Source: DASYQD01 sp963837455
GTDB lineage: Bacteria > Acidobacteriota > Thermoanaerobaculia > Multivoradales > JAIOJS01
Assembly (NCBI GenBank): GCA_963837455.1
Contig: CAWINM010000010.1
Location: 310,001-374,000 of the forward strand
DNA: 64,000 bases
Direction: 5' to 3'
Part shown: positions 37,530 through 46,437 of the stretch, one piece after another
How the letters are laid out: every line of letters starts with the position of its first letter
Position numbering within the stretch: position 1 is the stretch's first letter
Translations under genes and position numbers: made by a program
Notes under the pieces: model-generated
What the model saw: only the letters and a program-made list of their open reading frames with translations
Databases searched by the model: none
What the model was told of the DNA's origin: nothing

Positions 37530-39007
37530 CCGCGGGCCGCGGCACCGGGACCGCGCCGGTGAGGGGGAGCCGAAGGGCCGGCGGGTCGTCGACGGGGAGC
37601 GCGGGCAGCGGGCGCTCCCGGACCCGCCGCCGCCACGGGGATCATGCCCTCCAGCAACTCGAGCCCGCGGTCCAGGACGCGATCGGGGATGGCTGGCGCC
37701 GTGTCACCGGCAGGAGTGTTCGGCGCAGGGGCGATCGGCAGGTCCCGAAAGAGGAAGTCCGCGAGCCAGGCCGTGTACTCCGGCCCCTCGACGATCAGCT
37801 CCATGCCGGGATCCGGGACGACTCCCCAGGTGGCGGATTCCGCGGGCGCGTCGTGGCGGTCGATGGTCTTGCCCGACGGGCGCTGAAACGATTCAGTCGT
37901 CAGCAGGAGCCCGCCCTGACCCTTGCCGAGAGGGAACGGAGTCTGGGCGTACCCCTTGCCGAAGGTCCGTTGGCCCACCACCACCGCCCGGCCGTGATCC
38001 TGCAAGGCGGCGGCGAAGATCTCCGAGGCGGATTCGGTATTGGCGTTGACGAGGAGGACGACCGGGACGTTGCTAAGGGTGCCGGGATGGGCGTCGAGGC
38101 GCTCGTCCCCTCCCTGCCGGTGGTGCACGGTCAGGATCCTGCCCGCGCCGAGAAACAGGTCGGCTGCCGCGACCGCCGCGGACTGCAACCCTCCCGGATC
38201 CTCCCGCAGGTCGATCAGCAGGCCTCTCACGTGGTCGGCTTCGAGCGACACGAGTGCGGCGCTCACGCCGTCGACGGCGTCCTCCGCCCACTGCATGATC
38301 CGCAGGTAGCCGACCCCGCGCTGGCGGTCGAGGACGTAGTCCTCCCTGCCGGCGGCGTCGCGTCGAATGCCCCGGATGCTCGGGACCCGGAGAAGGTGCC
38401 TCTCGATGGTCAGAGGCGCCGTCCCGCCGGTAAGGGGATGACGCACCATCAGGTGGGCGAGGCTGCCGGGCACACCCTGGATCAGGGCGACGGCGCGCGC
38501 GAGCGACATGTCCTCGGTCGACTGGCCCTCGATTTCGTAGATGCAGTCGCCGACCTCGGCGCCTGCCGTCGCCGCGAGCGAGCCAAGCATGAGGTGAGCG
38601 ATGCGAGGCCGGTGCGTGGAGGCGTCGACCTCGAGCTGCACCCCGATGCCGGCGAAGGTGCCCGCGACTTGCCGATTGAAAGCATCCCATTCCTGCTCGT
38701 CGAGGTAGCGCGCGTAGGGATCGATGTCCCGCAGCATCCCCTCGATCGCGGCCCTCGCCAGTCGCTCCGACGACACCGGCCGCAGGAAGTTGGCTGCGAC
38801 CACGCTGGTCACGGCGGCCACCAGAGCGGTCGACGGGCCGCTTTCGCCGCGGGAGACATGCTGCCGTGCCTCGGCGCTCCCGCCGGCGGCCACCGGCTGC
38901 GCGGCCGCGACCCCAGCGCCTGCGACCCCAGCGCCCGCGGCCAGTGTCATGGCGAGGGTGAGGATCGAGGCGCGGAGGATCGTTGCCGTCTCGATGCGTT
39001 CGTTCAT
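37493..39007 (-). CDS. S41-family C-terminal processing peptidase
   Basis: The 504-residue protein has a signal peptide, the FLRPVSSERLARAAIEGMLRD start, a PDZ domain (about 120-215) and the S41 catalytic core. The serine is in NTESASEIFAAALQD and the lysine in GQRTFGKGYAQT, about 25 residues later. Tail-specific proteases of this kind trim or degrade periplasmic proteins. The core ends with RVLDRGLELLEG. The remaining 45 residues are Pro/Arg/Gly-rich and run into the end of the opposite YbjQ gene, so this tail is probably a read-on extension. Start ATG 39007. Confidence 0.92.
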   Translation of the reverse strand: MNERIETATILRASILTLAMTLAAGAGVAGAGVAAAQPVAAGGSAEARQHVSRGESGPSTALVAAVTSVVAANFLRPVSSERLARAAIEGMLRDIDPYARYLDEQEWDAFNRQVAGTFAGIGVQLEVDASTHRPRIAHLMLGSLAATAGAEVGDCIYEIEGQSTEDMSLARAVALIQGVPGSLAHLMVRHPLTGGTAPLTIERHLLRVPSIRGIRRDAAGREDYVLDRQRGVGYLRIMQWAEDAVDGVSAALVSLEADHVRGLLIDLREDPGGLQSAAVAAADLFLGAGRILTVHHRQGGDERLDAHPGTLSNVPVVLLVNANTESASEIFAAALQDHGRAVVVGQRTFGKGYAQTPFPLGKGQGGLLLTTESFQRPSGKTIDRHDAPAESATWGVVPDPGMELIVEGPEYTAWLADFLFRDLPIAPAPNTPAGDTAPAIPDRVLDRGLELLEGMIPVAAAGPGAPAARAPRRRPAGPSAPPHRRGPGAAARGYARGSTTTAVP

Positions 39008-39132
39008 GGCGCTCCTCGCTGCGCTGGAGAGTGGGATCGAGCACCACGATACTCCGGCGCACGGCCGGCTGGGCAGCGGCTTGGCGAGAGGCTGAGGGGT
39101 GCGGGCGCGCGGTCGTGCCGCCGTCAGGCGCC

Positions 39133-40854
39133 CTACCGCAGGCGCAGCAGCTGGTCGAAGCTGGGGTCGAGGGTGTCGCGACCGCAGAGCAGGGTGAGCG
39201 GCTGCGGGTCGTCGCCGGCGAGCACGCGCAGCGGCCGGCCGAGCTCGGCGGCGGCGCGCAACCGGCCGTAGGCCGCCGCGGGATCGTGGCGCACGTCGAT
39301 ATCGTCGAGGCGGGTGATGCGCTGCCCACCGGCGAAGCGCGCGCAGTCTCCGCTGGGGGTGGTGGGCGCGTCGCCAGGCCCGCACGCGCAACGGATGACG
39401 CCGCGGGCGAGGAGGCTGCGGTAGACCTCGGGGTCGGCGCGCGCCTGCGCAGGGGACGCGAGGGTCACGTGGTAGCCGGCGCCGTCGAGCAGCCGCTGCA
39501 GCAGGCGGTCGGCACCGTGCGGCTGGCCGCGGCGGATGAGCCCCTGCAGCGCGTACACGGTGGGCCGGTCGCCCGCGAGCTTGTCGAGCCAGCCGAGGAA
39601 GGTGCCCGTGCCGTAGACGCCTCCCGCCCGCTGCCCCTCGGCAAACATCTCGCGCACCAGCAAACCGAGCCCCCCCTGCCCCGGGTGCGCGCGCTCCACC
39701 GCCTCGCCGGCGACGAAGAGCAACACCGGGCCGCAGGTGTACCAGGTGTCCCAGGCGCGGCGCTGCGGCGCCGACAGCAGCGACTGCCCCTCGAGGCCGG
39801 CGAGGCAGCGGTTGCCGAGGTCCACCAGGCGCTGGGCGACCTGCCCCTCACCGAGGGCGCCGAGGCCGTAGGCGGCGCGCAGGGCAAAGGCTTCGGCGGC
39901 CGCCTCCGACAGCCACTCCGACTCGGCGTCGGGGTGCAACGCGGCGCCGTCCCAGAGGTGGAACAGCTCGTGGGCGAGCCGTACCAGCCAGTCTGCGCGC
40001 GCCTCGGCGCTCTCGGCGAGCCAGCCGTCGCCGCTGGCGGTGAGCTGCACGACGCCGCCGAGCACGCCACCGCCGAACGAGCGCCCGCTGCCGTGCGGAT
40101 CGAAGGCGAGCAGCACCAGCGGGCGGTTGGGGAGCGAAATCGCGGTCTCGCCGGCGAAGCGATCGAAGATGGCAGCCACAGTGGGCTCGAGGTCCCTGCG
40201 CAGCCACGCCGGCAGCGCCGGGTCGGCGAGCAGTGCCATGCGCTCGCCCTCCGCCGCCGCTTGCGGTCCGAAGTAGGCGTAAGTTTCCTCCTCGCCCGCC
40301 GGGGGATTCCACGTCAGCGATCCCGTCGCCGCCAGGTCGCCAACCCGGATGTTGCGGCCGTCGTCGGTGGTGAAGCGAAAGCGGTGCGGGAGCTCGTCCG
40401 TCTGGGCCTCGGCTGCCGTGCCGGCGCCACAGTGCGCCAGCGGTCGCACCACCAGGTGGCCGGTGTAGAGCAGCCGGCCGCCGTCGCTCATCGCCACGTT
40501 GACCTCGTAGTCCTTGCTGCGCGCTCCGGTGTCGGTGGCGAAGGAGATAGTGAAGTCGCGGCTGCGATGCGCGAAGCAGAGGCGCTCGACCCCGGGGGCG
40601 TCCACCCACTGCGCCCCCTCGGGGACGCTCCAGCCGGGGCGCCGGTGGCTGCCGCGTCCGTGCACGAGGTCGACGCCGGCGGCCCTTGCCGGCAGGTGGT
40701 AGCTGACCTGCCAGCGGTCTTCGGCGGGCAGCTCGCGTACCTCGACCTCGACACGGTGGGAGCCGCCGAGGAAGGGGAGGGTGAGGCTCGCGGCGGGGGC
40801 GCCGGCGAGCAGCAAGGGCAGAGCAGCGAAGACGGTGCGGCGGCGGTCGAGCAT
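39133..40854 (-). CDS. M61-like secreted metallopeptidase
   Basis: This 573-residue protein starts with a signal peptide (TVFAALPLLLAGAPAAS). An N-terminal beta-rich part (residues 25-215) is followed by a zinc site: HELFHLWDG (HExxH, about residue 290) and a downstream WLSEAAAEAFALR that provides the glutamate. This is the glycyl-aminopeptidase-like M61 layout (HEYFHLWN, then WxxEGxTxYY), though the second motif is altered. The C-terminal part resembles the helical scaffold of M1/M61. Probably a periplasmic peptidase; substrate unknown. Confidence 0.75.
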   Translation of the reverse strand: MLDRRRTVFAALPLLLAGAPAASLTLPFLGGSHRVEVEVRELPAEDRWQVSYHLPARAAGVDLVHGRGSHRRPGWSVPEGAQWVDAPGVERLCFAHRSRDFTISFATDTGARSKDYEVNVAMSDGGRLLYTGHLVVRPLAHCGAGTAAEAQTDELPHRFRFTTDDGRNIRVGDLAATGSLTWNPPAGEEETYAYFGPQAAAEGERMALLADPALPAWLRRDLEPTVAAIFDRFAGETAISLPNRPLVLLAFDPHGSGRSFGGGVLGGVVQLTASGDGWLAESAEARADWLVRLAHELFHLWDGAALHPDAESEWLSEAAAEAFALRAAYGLGALGEGQVAQRLVDLGNRCLAGLEGQSLLSAPQRRAWDTWYTCGPVLLFVAGEAVERAHPGQGGLGLLVREMFAEGQRAGGVYGTGTFLGWLDKLAGDRPTVYALQGLIRRGQPHGADRLLQRLLDGAGYHVTLASPAQARADPEVYRSLLARGVIRCACGPGDAPTTPSGDCARFAGGQRITRLDDIDVRHDPAAAYGRLRAAAELGRPLRVLAGDDPQPLTLLCGRDTLDPSFDQLLRLR

Positions 40855-41168
40855 CTGCAGGTGATTGTACGGAGGGGCGCGCGTTGCCGCCGCGGCGCGC
40901 CCCCAGCTCGAACGGCGACGATCGGAGGCAACCGACGTGTGGGTGAGCCCTGACGACCATGAGGCGTCCCGAGAACGCCCGTGGTGGCGCGGGTGGTCCG
41001 TCGAGTGGCAGAGAGATGCAGCGGTCGCGCGACGAGGCAGTGGGTCGGCCCGTGCGGCGCCCGGCGTGACTGTCCCCGCCGCTGGCGCTTGCGGGGTGAG
41101 GGCGCCTCGCTACCCGTTGGCTCTGACGTGCCGCGGGAGGCGTCGGGGACGGATCCTGGAAGCCGCGC
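40855..41168. other. Intergenic region with one strong hairpin
   Basis: These 314 bp contain no recognisable gene. A perfect 9-bp stem, GGGGCGCGC (40874-40882) and GCGCGCCCC (40895-40903), lies 20 nt upstream of the M61-like gene. It has no T-tract. It could be a 5' UTR structure of that minus-strand gene. The rest shows only low-quality open frames. Confidence 0.4.
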
Positions 41169-41627
41169 TCAGCCGATGGCCGGGACGAGGGCAGTGACCT
41201 CGACTTCCGGGTGGACGACCACCGTCGAGCGCAGCGAGCGCGACACCAGGCAGGCAGTCTCGGCCTTCTCGAGCAGCCGCAGGGCCTTGTCGCGATCCTC
41301 CTCGCGACCGACGGTCACCCGCGGCCGCACCTCGATCAGCGGCACCCAGTAACGGCGGTCCTCGTCGCGAGCGAGGGTGCCGGTGGCGGGTGCCTCGTAG
41401 GAAAGCACGGTCAGCTTCGACAGCTCGGCGGCAGCGAGGAAGGTGGTCATCAGACAGGCGGTGGTGGCGGCGACCAGCAGGTGCTCCGGAGTCCACACCC
41501 CGGTCGGGCCGCCGAACTCCGGCGGCGACGCGATGGGCAGCGGCTCGAGGCCGTCGCTGCTCTCGCCGACCCCCTCCTTGCCGGCGATCCAGCGGATGGT
41601 GACCGGATACTCGTGTTGCTGGTGCAT
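41169..41627 (-). CDS. OsmC/Ohr-type peroxiredoxin family protein
   Basis: The ATG at 41627 is preceded by GGAGGAT. The 152 residues follow the OsmC fold, with GVWTPEHLLVAATTACLMTTFLAAAE carrying the first cysteine and LEKAETACLVSRSL carrying the second. These two cysteines reduce organic hydroperoxides in Ohr/OsmC enzymes. The spacing fits OsmC-like rather than classical Ohr. Cytoplasmic. It appears monocistronic. Confidence 0.92.
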   Translation of the reverse strand: MHQQHEYPVTIRWIAGKEGVGESSDGLEPLPIASPPEFGGPTGVWTPEHLLVAATTACLMTTFLAAAELSKLTVLSYEAPATGTLARDEDRRYWVPLIEVRPRVTVGREEDRDKALRLLEKAETACLVSRSLRSTVVVHPEVEVTALVPAIG

Positions 41628-41865
41628 GGGCGATCCTCCGTGCCGGGTGGCACCCCAGCGGAGCCCCAGTAGACCGCGAATCGGTGCGCGTGCCCTCCGC
41701 CCCGCGGGTGGGGCGGTTCCCGTGCCGGGGTAGTCGCGCCACCGTGGCTGTTCGCGGGTTGGCGAGACCACCGCGCTCGCCTCGTCGTGGCCGGCCCCGA
41801 GCTTCGTCGGCGCGCCGCTGCCGCACGACCGCAGTGGTGGAAGGGAAGGGGTTCACGGCGCGGTG

Positions 41866-42103
41866 GTCGGTGCCCTGCTTCGCGCCACCTTCCCGCAACG
41901 CTGGCGCGGCGAGCTCGGCGATGCCGCCTTCGGCGTCGACCTGGTGCGCCCGGCCGATCTCTACCAGCAGACCGAGCGGGCGGTGAAACTACGCCCTGCT
42001 GCTCGGGTCGGTGGGGCTCTTCGTGACGCTGGCCGCGGTGATGTACCTCACCCGCCGGCTCGAATGGGGGACGCTGCGCTTCCGCCAGCCGGCGCGCGGG
42101 TAG
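41866..42103 (+). pseudogene. creD: creD remnant: inner-membrane protein gene with its middle deleted
   Basis: The frame from about 41866 reads ATFPQRWRGELGDAAFGVDL then VRPADLYQQTERAVK, which is the CreD segment just before its membrane helices. Directly afterwards, in a different frame from 41990, comes YALLLGSVGLFVTLAAVMYL then TRRLEWG, the last helix and tail of CreD, ending at TAG 42101-42103. The roughly 100 residues of membrane helices between them are missing, with a frameshift at the junction (about 41988). Most of the large N-terminal domain is absent too. The gene cannot make CreD. Confidence 0.78.
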
Positions 42104-42581
42104 CGCCTCCCTTCGGGTAGCGCCAGGCAAAGGCCGCGAACAGCACGGCGATGGCGGGCAGCACGAGGATGCTCGACTCGATGCCGGTCGGCCCGCCGGT
42201 GAGCAGCCGCGGCCCGACCCAGTGGGTGGCGAGGAGGTGGCCGCTCACCGGCAGCCCCCGGTTGCCGCTGTTGGGTCCGCCGAGCAGGAACATCTGGCAG
42301 AAGTTGAAGCCGAAGTGGAGACCGATGGCGAACCAGAGGGCTCGCGTGCGCCGCAGCGTGAGGCAGAGGAAGAGCCCGATGAGGGTGACGGCGGCGGCGT
42401 CGACCCAGGTCTCGTCGGGCTTGCCGAAGTAGTGCAGGCCGCCGAAGAGGAGCGACAGCGCCACCGCCGCCGGCCAGAAGCCGATGCCGTCGGCGACTGC
42501 GAGCTGGACGTAGCCGCGGAAGAGGACCTCCTCGAAGAGGGCGATGGCGGCGAAGGCGAGCGCCCAGAGGATGACCTGGCC
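42048..42581 (-). pseudogene. 5'-truncated CPBP (Abi) intramembrane metalloprotease
   Basis: The frame is open from just after a TGA at 42582-42584. It carries all three CPBP motifs: EEVLFRGY, FGGLHYF and HFGFNF. There is no start codon before the first motif; the first GTG in frame (42464) lies after it. A translated product would therefore lack the EExxxR glutamates needed for catalysis. The N-terminal membrane helices of the usual 250-residue protein are missing. The 3' end overlaps the creD remnant by about 55 nt on the opposite strand. It looks like a deletion derivative. Confidence 0.72.
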
Positions 42582-42769
42582 TCATCGACTCGCCGGCGGA
42601 GCCGGCGCAGCGGGTGCACGGCGGCGAGCTCCCGCCGGCGAGCGCCTTCCACGTCCAGGGGGATCGGGCGATGGCGAGCACAGAATCCGGTGACCTCGAG
42701 CTGGTGCGGGTCGGCGGCCGCTGGTATCAGGTGATGCCGCCCCGCGAGCAGGGCGGAGTGCCGCCGTGA
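42581..42769 (+). pseudogene. C-terminal fragment of an unidentified protein
   Basis: A plus-strand frame with strong codon character starts right at the point where the CPBP gene is cut and ends at TGA 42767-42769. It reads FHVQGDRAMASTESGDLELV then RVGGRWYQVMPP and looks like the tail of a secreted or lipoprotein-like gene. There is no start codon at its beginning and a TGA precedes it in frame. The family is not recognised. Confidence 0.4.
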
Positions 42770-42776
42770 GGCCGAC

Positions 42777-43157
42777 TCAACCGCCGCGCGCCCGCGCCGC
42801 GAGCCGCTTCGGCGCCACCAGCTGGTAGCTGCCGGCTGCGAGCTGCGCGACCTCGTCCCAGTCGACCTCGCCGCGGTCGAGGCGCAGCGACACCCACCCC
42901 CTGGCGCCGACGTAGGCGGGCATGAGGAAGCGCTTGGGGTCGAGGGCGACGAGGTCGACGTTCTCGCCCAGCGGCACCTTGCAGCAGAAGGCGACGATGC
43001 CATCGCCGTGGTGGTCGTCGAGGAAGTAGGCGAAGTTTTTCTTGCGCACCGCGTAGGTGGCGTGCTGTCCGTCATACCAGCGCGTCGCCTCGGGGAGGGA
43101 GAGGCAGATCGCGCTGATGCGCGCGAGCCGAGGATCCTCCTCCCCGCCAGCGGTCAC
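42777..43157 (-). CDS. MmcQ/YjbR family protein
   Basis: The GTG at 43157 overlaps the stop of the endonuclease III gene (GTGA), and upstream in-frame GTG 43190 would overlap it much more. The 126 residues match MmcQ/YjbR: ICLSLPEATRWYDGQHATY then RKKNFAYFLDDHHGDGIVA, and GWVSLRLDRGEVDWDEVAQL near the end. The fold resembles DNA-binding domains of CyaY-like topology, but the biochemical role is unknown. It is the last gene of the M28 / nth / MmcQ operon. Confidence 0.9.
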   Translation of the reverse strand: MTAGGEEDPRLARISAICLSLPEATRWYDGQHATYAVRKKNFAYFLDDHHGDGIVAFCCKVPLGENVDLVALDPKRFLMPAYVGARGWVSLRLDRGEVDWDEVAQLAAGSYQLVAPKRLAARARGG

Positions 43158-44071
43158 GCCGACACCGTCACGCCGTTGCGCGGGCACCACTCGGCGAGCG
43201 CGCAGGCGGTGCAGCGCGGCTTACGTGCCTGGCAGACGGCGCGGCCGTGGAGGATGAGGCCGTGGCCGACGAAGATCCACTCCTCGCGGGGCAGGCGGCG
43301 CATGAGGTCGCGCTCCACCTTCACCGGGTCGTGCTCGAGCGACAGGCCGAGACGGTGGGAGAGGCGGCGGATGTGGGTGTCGACCACCACCCCCTCGGCC
43401 TTGCCGAAGGCGGACCCCAGCACCACGTTGGCGGTCTTGCGGGCGACGCCGGGCAGCGTCAGGAGCTCGGCCATGGTATCGGGGACTCTGCCGCCGTAGG
43501 TGTCGCGAATTCGCTGGGCGGCGCCGAGGATGAGCTTGGTCTTGTTGCGGAAGAAGCCGGTGGGGCGGATGTCGTCCTCCATCGTCGCTCGGTCGGCGTC
43601 GGCGAAGTCGTCGACGGAGCGGTACTTCTGGAACAGCGTCCGAGTGACCTGGTTGACCCGCTCGTCGGTCGACTGCGCGGAGAGGATGGTGGCGAGGAGC
43701 AGCTGCAGCGGGTTCTCGTGCAGCAGCGCCGTCTGGGCCTCGGGGTAGAGGCCATGGAGGACGCGTACCACCGCTGCGACGGCGTCTTCGTCCACCAGTC
43801 GCGGGCGGCCGGCGCGCCCGGCGCCGCCGCCGGCAGCAGCTCGCCCGCGAGCGCCGGCGCGCGCCTTCGCCGCCGGGCGGCCGCGCCCAGCGGAAGGCGC
43901 CGCCGCCGCCAAGGGCTTCGCGCGGCCGCGCGTGCCGCGCGCAGCCGGTGCGGTAGCTGGTGGGGTAGCCGAGGCGGCTCGGGACGTCGCCGCCCGCTTG
44001 GCGGTGCGTCCTCCGGTCCGCGTGCCGCGAGCCCTGCCGCCGGCCGGCGCCTTCCGCTTCACCGGCGTCAC
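43154..44071 (-). CDS. nth: Endonuclease III with a long basic N-terminal extension
   Basis: The GTG at 44071 overlaps the stop of the M28 peptidase gene (GTGA); a GTG at 44062 is possible. The first 85 or so residues are Lys/Arg/Ala/Gly/Pro-rich and have no counterpart in E. coli Nth. The core has LLATILSAQSTDERVN, the helix-hairpin-helix LLTLPGVARKTANVV with the catalytic Lys region, and VVDTHIRRLSHRLGL with the catalytic Asp. The 4Fe-4S ligands are in C-x6-C-x2-C-x5-C spacing (CQARKPRCTACALAEWC). It removes oxidised pyrimidines and nicks abasic sites. The basic tail may add DNA affinity. Confidence 0.95.
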   Translation of the reverse strand: MTPVKRKAPAGGRARGTRTGGRTAKRAATSRAASATPPATAPAARGTRGRAKPLAAAAPSAGRGRPAAKARAGARGRAAAGGGAGRAGRPRLVDEDAVAAVVRVLHGLYPEAQTALLHENPLQLLLATILSAQSTDERVNQVTRTLFQKYRSVDDFADADRATMEDDIRPTGFFRNKTKLILGAAQRIRDTYGGRVPDTMAELLTLPGVARKTANVVLGSAFGKAEGVVVDTHIRRLSHRLGLSLEHDPVKVERDLMRRLPREEWIFVGHGLILHGRAVCQARKPRCTACALAEWCPRNGVTVSA

Positions 44072-46365
44072 TTCGTCTCCAGCGCCCCCGTCGCCCGGTC
44101 GATCGCCGCCGCGGCGTGGTGCAGCACCTCGGCGACGACGCCGATCTGGGTCTCGGCCTCCTTCCACTGCCGCTGCTCGATGGCCTCGCGCACCGCCGGC
44201 AGGGTCTTGACGCCGTAGCCGGTGTAGATGCCGGGGGCGTAGACCTGGTGCACGTACCAGGGGCGCCCGGGAAGGCCCGCGGGATTGGTGAGCGCATGCT
44301 CGATGCCGATCAGCGCGTCATCGTAGGCGGCCGCCGCGGCGGCGGGCGGTGGCGGCTGCCCCTGCCGCGCCGCCAGCGCCTTGGCGTGCCGGCGGGCCGC
44401 ATCCTGCAGGGTCTCGACGGCGTTGTCGAGGGGCGCGAAGTTGAGGAAGGGCACCGGCTCCTTGGGCGCCGGCACCACCCAGGTCTCCTTGGGGTCCCAG
44501 GCGGCCGGGTAGACGCCGTCGCGGATGCGCCGGTTCTCCTCGGCGGTGTCGTCGCGCATCTTGACAGTCAGCTTCTCGACCTCCTGGGCGTAGCGGCTGA
44601 TGGTCGTCGCCAGGCGCTCGAGGTCGAAGGGCAAGAGGTCGGCGTCTGCCAGCCGGGTGGTCAGCCGGGCGGTCACCTCGGCCTGCGCCACTCCGTAGAC
44701 GAAGCCGGGGTCCCCGAAGCGCCGGAAGTGGTCGTAGCTGTCGTAGATCGAGTGGTACTGGCCGTAGTGCTCCTCGCCGCCGAAGCCGACGTTGAGCGCG
44801 GCGATGCCGAGGTGCTGCAGGAATGGGGTGTAGTCGCTGCCCGAGCCCAGCGGGTCGAGCGGCAGGTCGCGGCCGGCCTTGGCGGCCTCCTGCTCCTCGG
44901 GGCTGCCCGCCACGGTGGCATGGGCGCGCGCGCGCTCCGCCACCGTGGTGTGGGTGAGCGGATCCTCGACGTCCGTGGCCACCTGGTTGACGAAGGGCTC
45001 GAGGGCGTGGCTGCCGCCGACGCCGAGGAAGCCGCGCCCGTTGCTGTCGGAGTTGATGTAGACGGCCACTTTGCGCGCGAGCTCGTCGGCGTGCTGCTCG
45101 ACGAACTCGGTGGAGCCCAGCAGCCCGGGCTCCTCGCCATCCCAGGCGGCATAGACGATGGTGCGGCGTGGTCGCCAGCCGTCCTTCGCGAGGGTCGCCA
45201 CGGCGTGCGCTTCGGCGAGCATCGCCGCCTGCCCCGAGATCGGGTCGGTGGCGCCGTTGACCCAGGCGTCGTGGTGGTTGCCGCGCATCACCCACTGGTC
45301 GGGGAGCTCCGCTCCGGGCAGCTTGGCGATGACGTCGTAGATCGGCCGCAGCTGCCAGTCGAAGGCGACGGCGAGGTGGACCTTGGCGGGGCCCGGGCCG
45401 AGGTGGTAGGGGAGCGGCAGGGCGCCACGCCAGGCCTCGGGAGCTATCGGCCCGGTCATGGCGGCGAGCAGCGGCTGGGCGTCGCGGTAGGAGATCGGCA
45501 GCACCGGGATGCGAGTGAGCACCTTGGTCTCGCTGCGCTCGAGCCGCTTCGCCCCCGGCACCGCGCCCACTCCCGGCGTCAGCGGATCGCCCGAGTAGAC
45601 CGGCATGTCGGCCACCGAGCCGCGCTGCACTCCCTGCGGCGGCCGCCAGCCACCCTTCGGGTAGGTGTCGCCCTCGAAGTAGCCGTCGCCGCTCGGGTCG
45701 GAGTAGATGATGCACCCCAGCGCACCATGCTCGGCGGCGACCTTGGGCTTGATGCCCCTCCAGGAGCCGCCGTAGCGCGCGATCACCACCTTGCCCTTGA
45801 CGTCGATGCCGTGTCGCGCCAGCTCGTCGTAGTCGGCGGGCACGCCGTAGTTGACGTACACCAGCTCGCCGGTGACGTCACCGTCGATCGAGTAGGCGTT
45901 GTACGGCGGGAGCTGCTCGGCGCGCTGGTTGGAGGTCGAGTCCTCGGGCAGCGCGTCCTCGGCGAGCGTGGCCACGAAATGGCCGGGCGCCACCAGCTCG
46001 AGGTGCCGCTCCGTGGGGGTGGGGAAGAGCACGTCGAAGCGCTCGATGCTGGTCTCGTACCCCCAGTCGCGGAACCAGCCGGCGATGCGCTCGGCATTCT
46101 CCTTGTCGTAGGGGGAGCCGACGTGGTGGGGGCGCGCCGAGAGGATGCGGATCCACTCGCCGATCTGGTGAGCGTCCATCGCGGCGTCGAGCTTCGCCTC
46201 CAGGGCTCGCTGCGCGGCGGCGTGCTCGGGGGTGAAGCCGAGCAGCGCCGTGGTCGCGGCGGTGGCGGCCGGCGGGGCGGCGGGGACGGCGGCGAGCGCG
46301 GCGGCGGCGAGCGGCATGGCGAGGGTCCAGCGAAGGGCCAGCAAGGCGCGGCGGGTGCGGGGCAT
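44068..46365 (-). CDS. M28 family zinc peptidase, glutamate carboxypeptidase II-like, secreted
   Basis: This 765-residue protein starts at ATG 46365 behind AGGAGA. A signal peptide is followed by the first part of the M28 domain, a PA domain insert (about 150-300, with GKVVIARYGGSWRG) and the zinc core. Metal ligands are visible in GNHHDAW, DGEEPGLLGS and the histidine in HSIYDSYDHF; SGSDYTPF is the substrate loop. A helical dimerisation-like domain ends the protein. The layout is that of PSMA/glutamate carboxypeptidase II. It probably trims peptides in the periplasm. First gene of the operon with nth. Confidence 0.94.
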   Translation of the reverse strand: MPRTRRALLALRWTLAMPLAAAALAAVPAAPPAATAATTALLGFTPEHAAAQRALEAKLDAAMDAHQIGEWIRILSARPHHVGSPYDKENAERIAGWFRDWGYETSIERFDVLFPTPTERHLELVAPGHFVATLAEDALPEDSTSNQRAEQLPPYNAYSIDGDVTGELVYVNYGVPADYDELARHGIDVKGKVVIARYGGSWRGIKPKVAAEHGALGCIIYSDPSGDGYFEGDTYPKGGWRPPQGVQRGSVADMPVYSGDPLTPGVGAVPGAKRLERSETKVLTRIPVLPISYRDAQPLLAAMTGPIAPEAWRGALPLPYHLGPGPAKVHLAVAFDWQLRPIYDVIAKLPGAELPDQWVMRGNHHDAWVNGATDPISGQAAMLAEAHAVATLAKDGWRPRRTIVYAAWDGEEPGLLGSTEFVEQHADELARKVAVYINSDSNGRGFLGVGGSHALEPFVNQVATDVEDPLTHTTVAERARAHATVAGSPEEQEAAKAGRDLPLDPLGSGSDYTPFLQHLGIAALNVGFGGEEHYGQYHSIYDSYDHFRRFGDPGFVYGVAQAEVTARLTTRLADADLLPFDLERLATTISRYAQEVEKLTVKMRDDTAEENRRIRDGVYPAAWDPKETWVVPAPKEPVPFLNFAPLDNAVETLQDAARRHAKALAARQGQPPPPAAAAAAYDDALIGIEHALTNPAGLPGRPWYVHQVYAPGIYTGYGVKTLPAVREAIEQRQWKEAETQIGVVAEVLHHAAAAIDRATGALETK

Positions 46366-46384
46366 CGGCGTCTCCTGTGGTCGT

Positions 46385-46403
46385 GCGCGGATTCTATCCG
46401 CGC
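46385..46403. promoter_or_regulatory. Perfect 8-3-8 inverted repeat between the M28 and sigma-factor genes
   Basis: GCGCGGAT (46385-46392), TCT, ATCCGCGC (46396-46403) lies in the 72-bp divergent region, 20 nt from the M28 start and 35 nt from the sigma-factor start. Its position suits an operator for either or both genes. It could also be a small RNA hairpin in a leader. Confidence 0.45.
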
Positions 46404-46437
46404 CTCGCCGGGCTTCGGCGCGCTGTAACCTCGCCGC

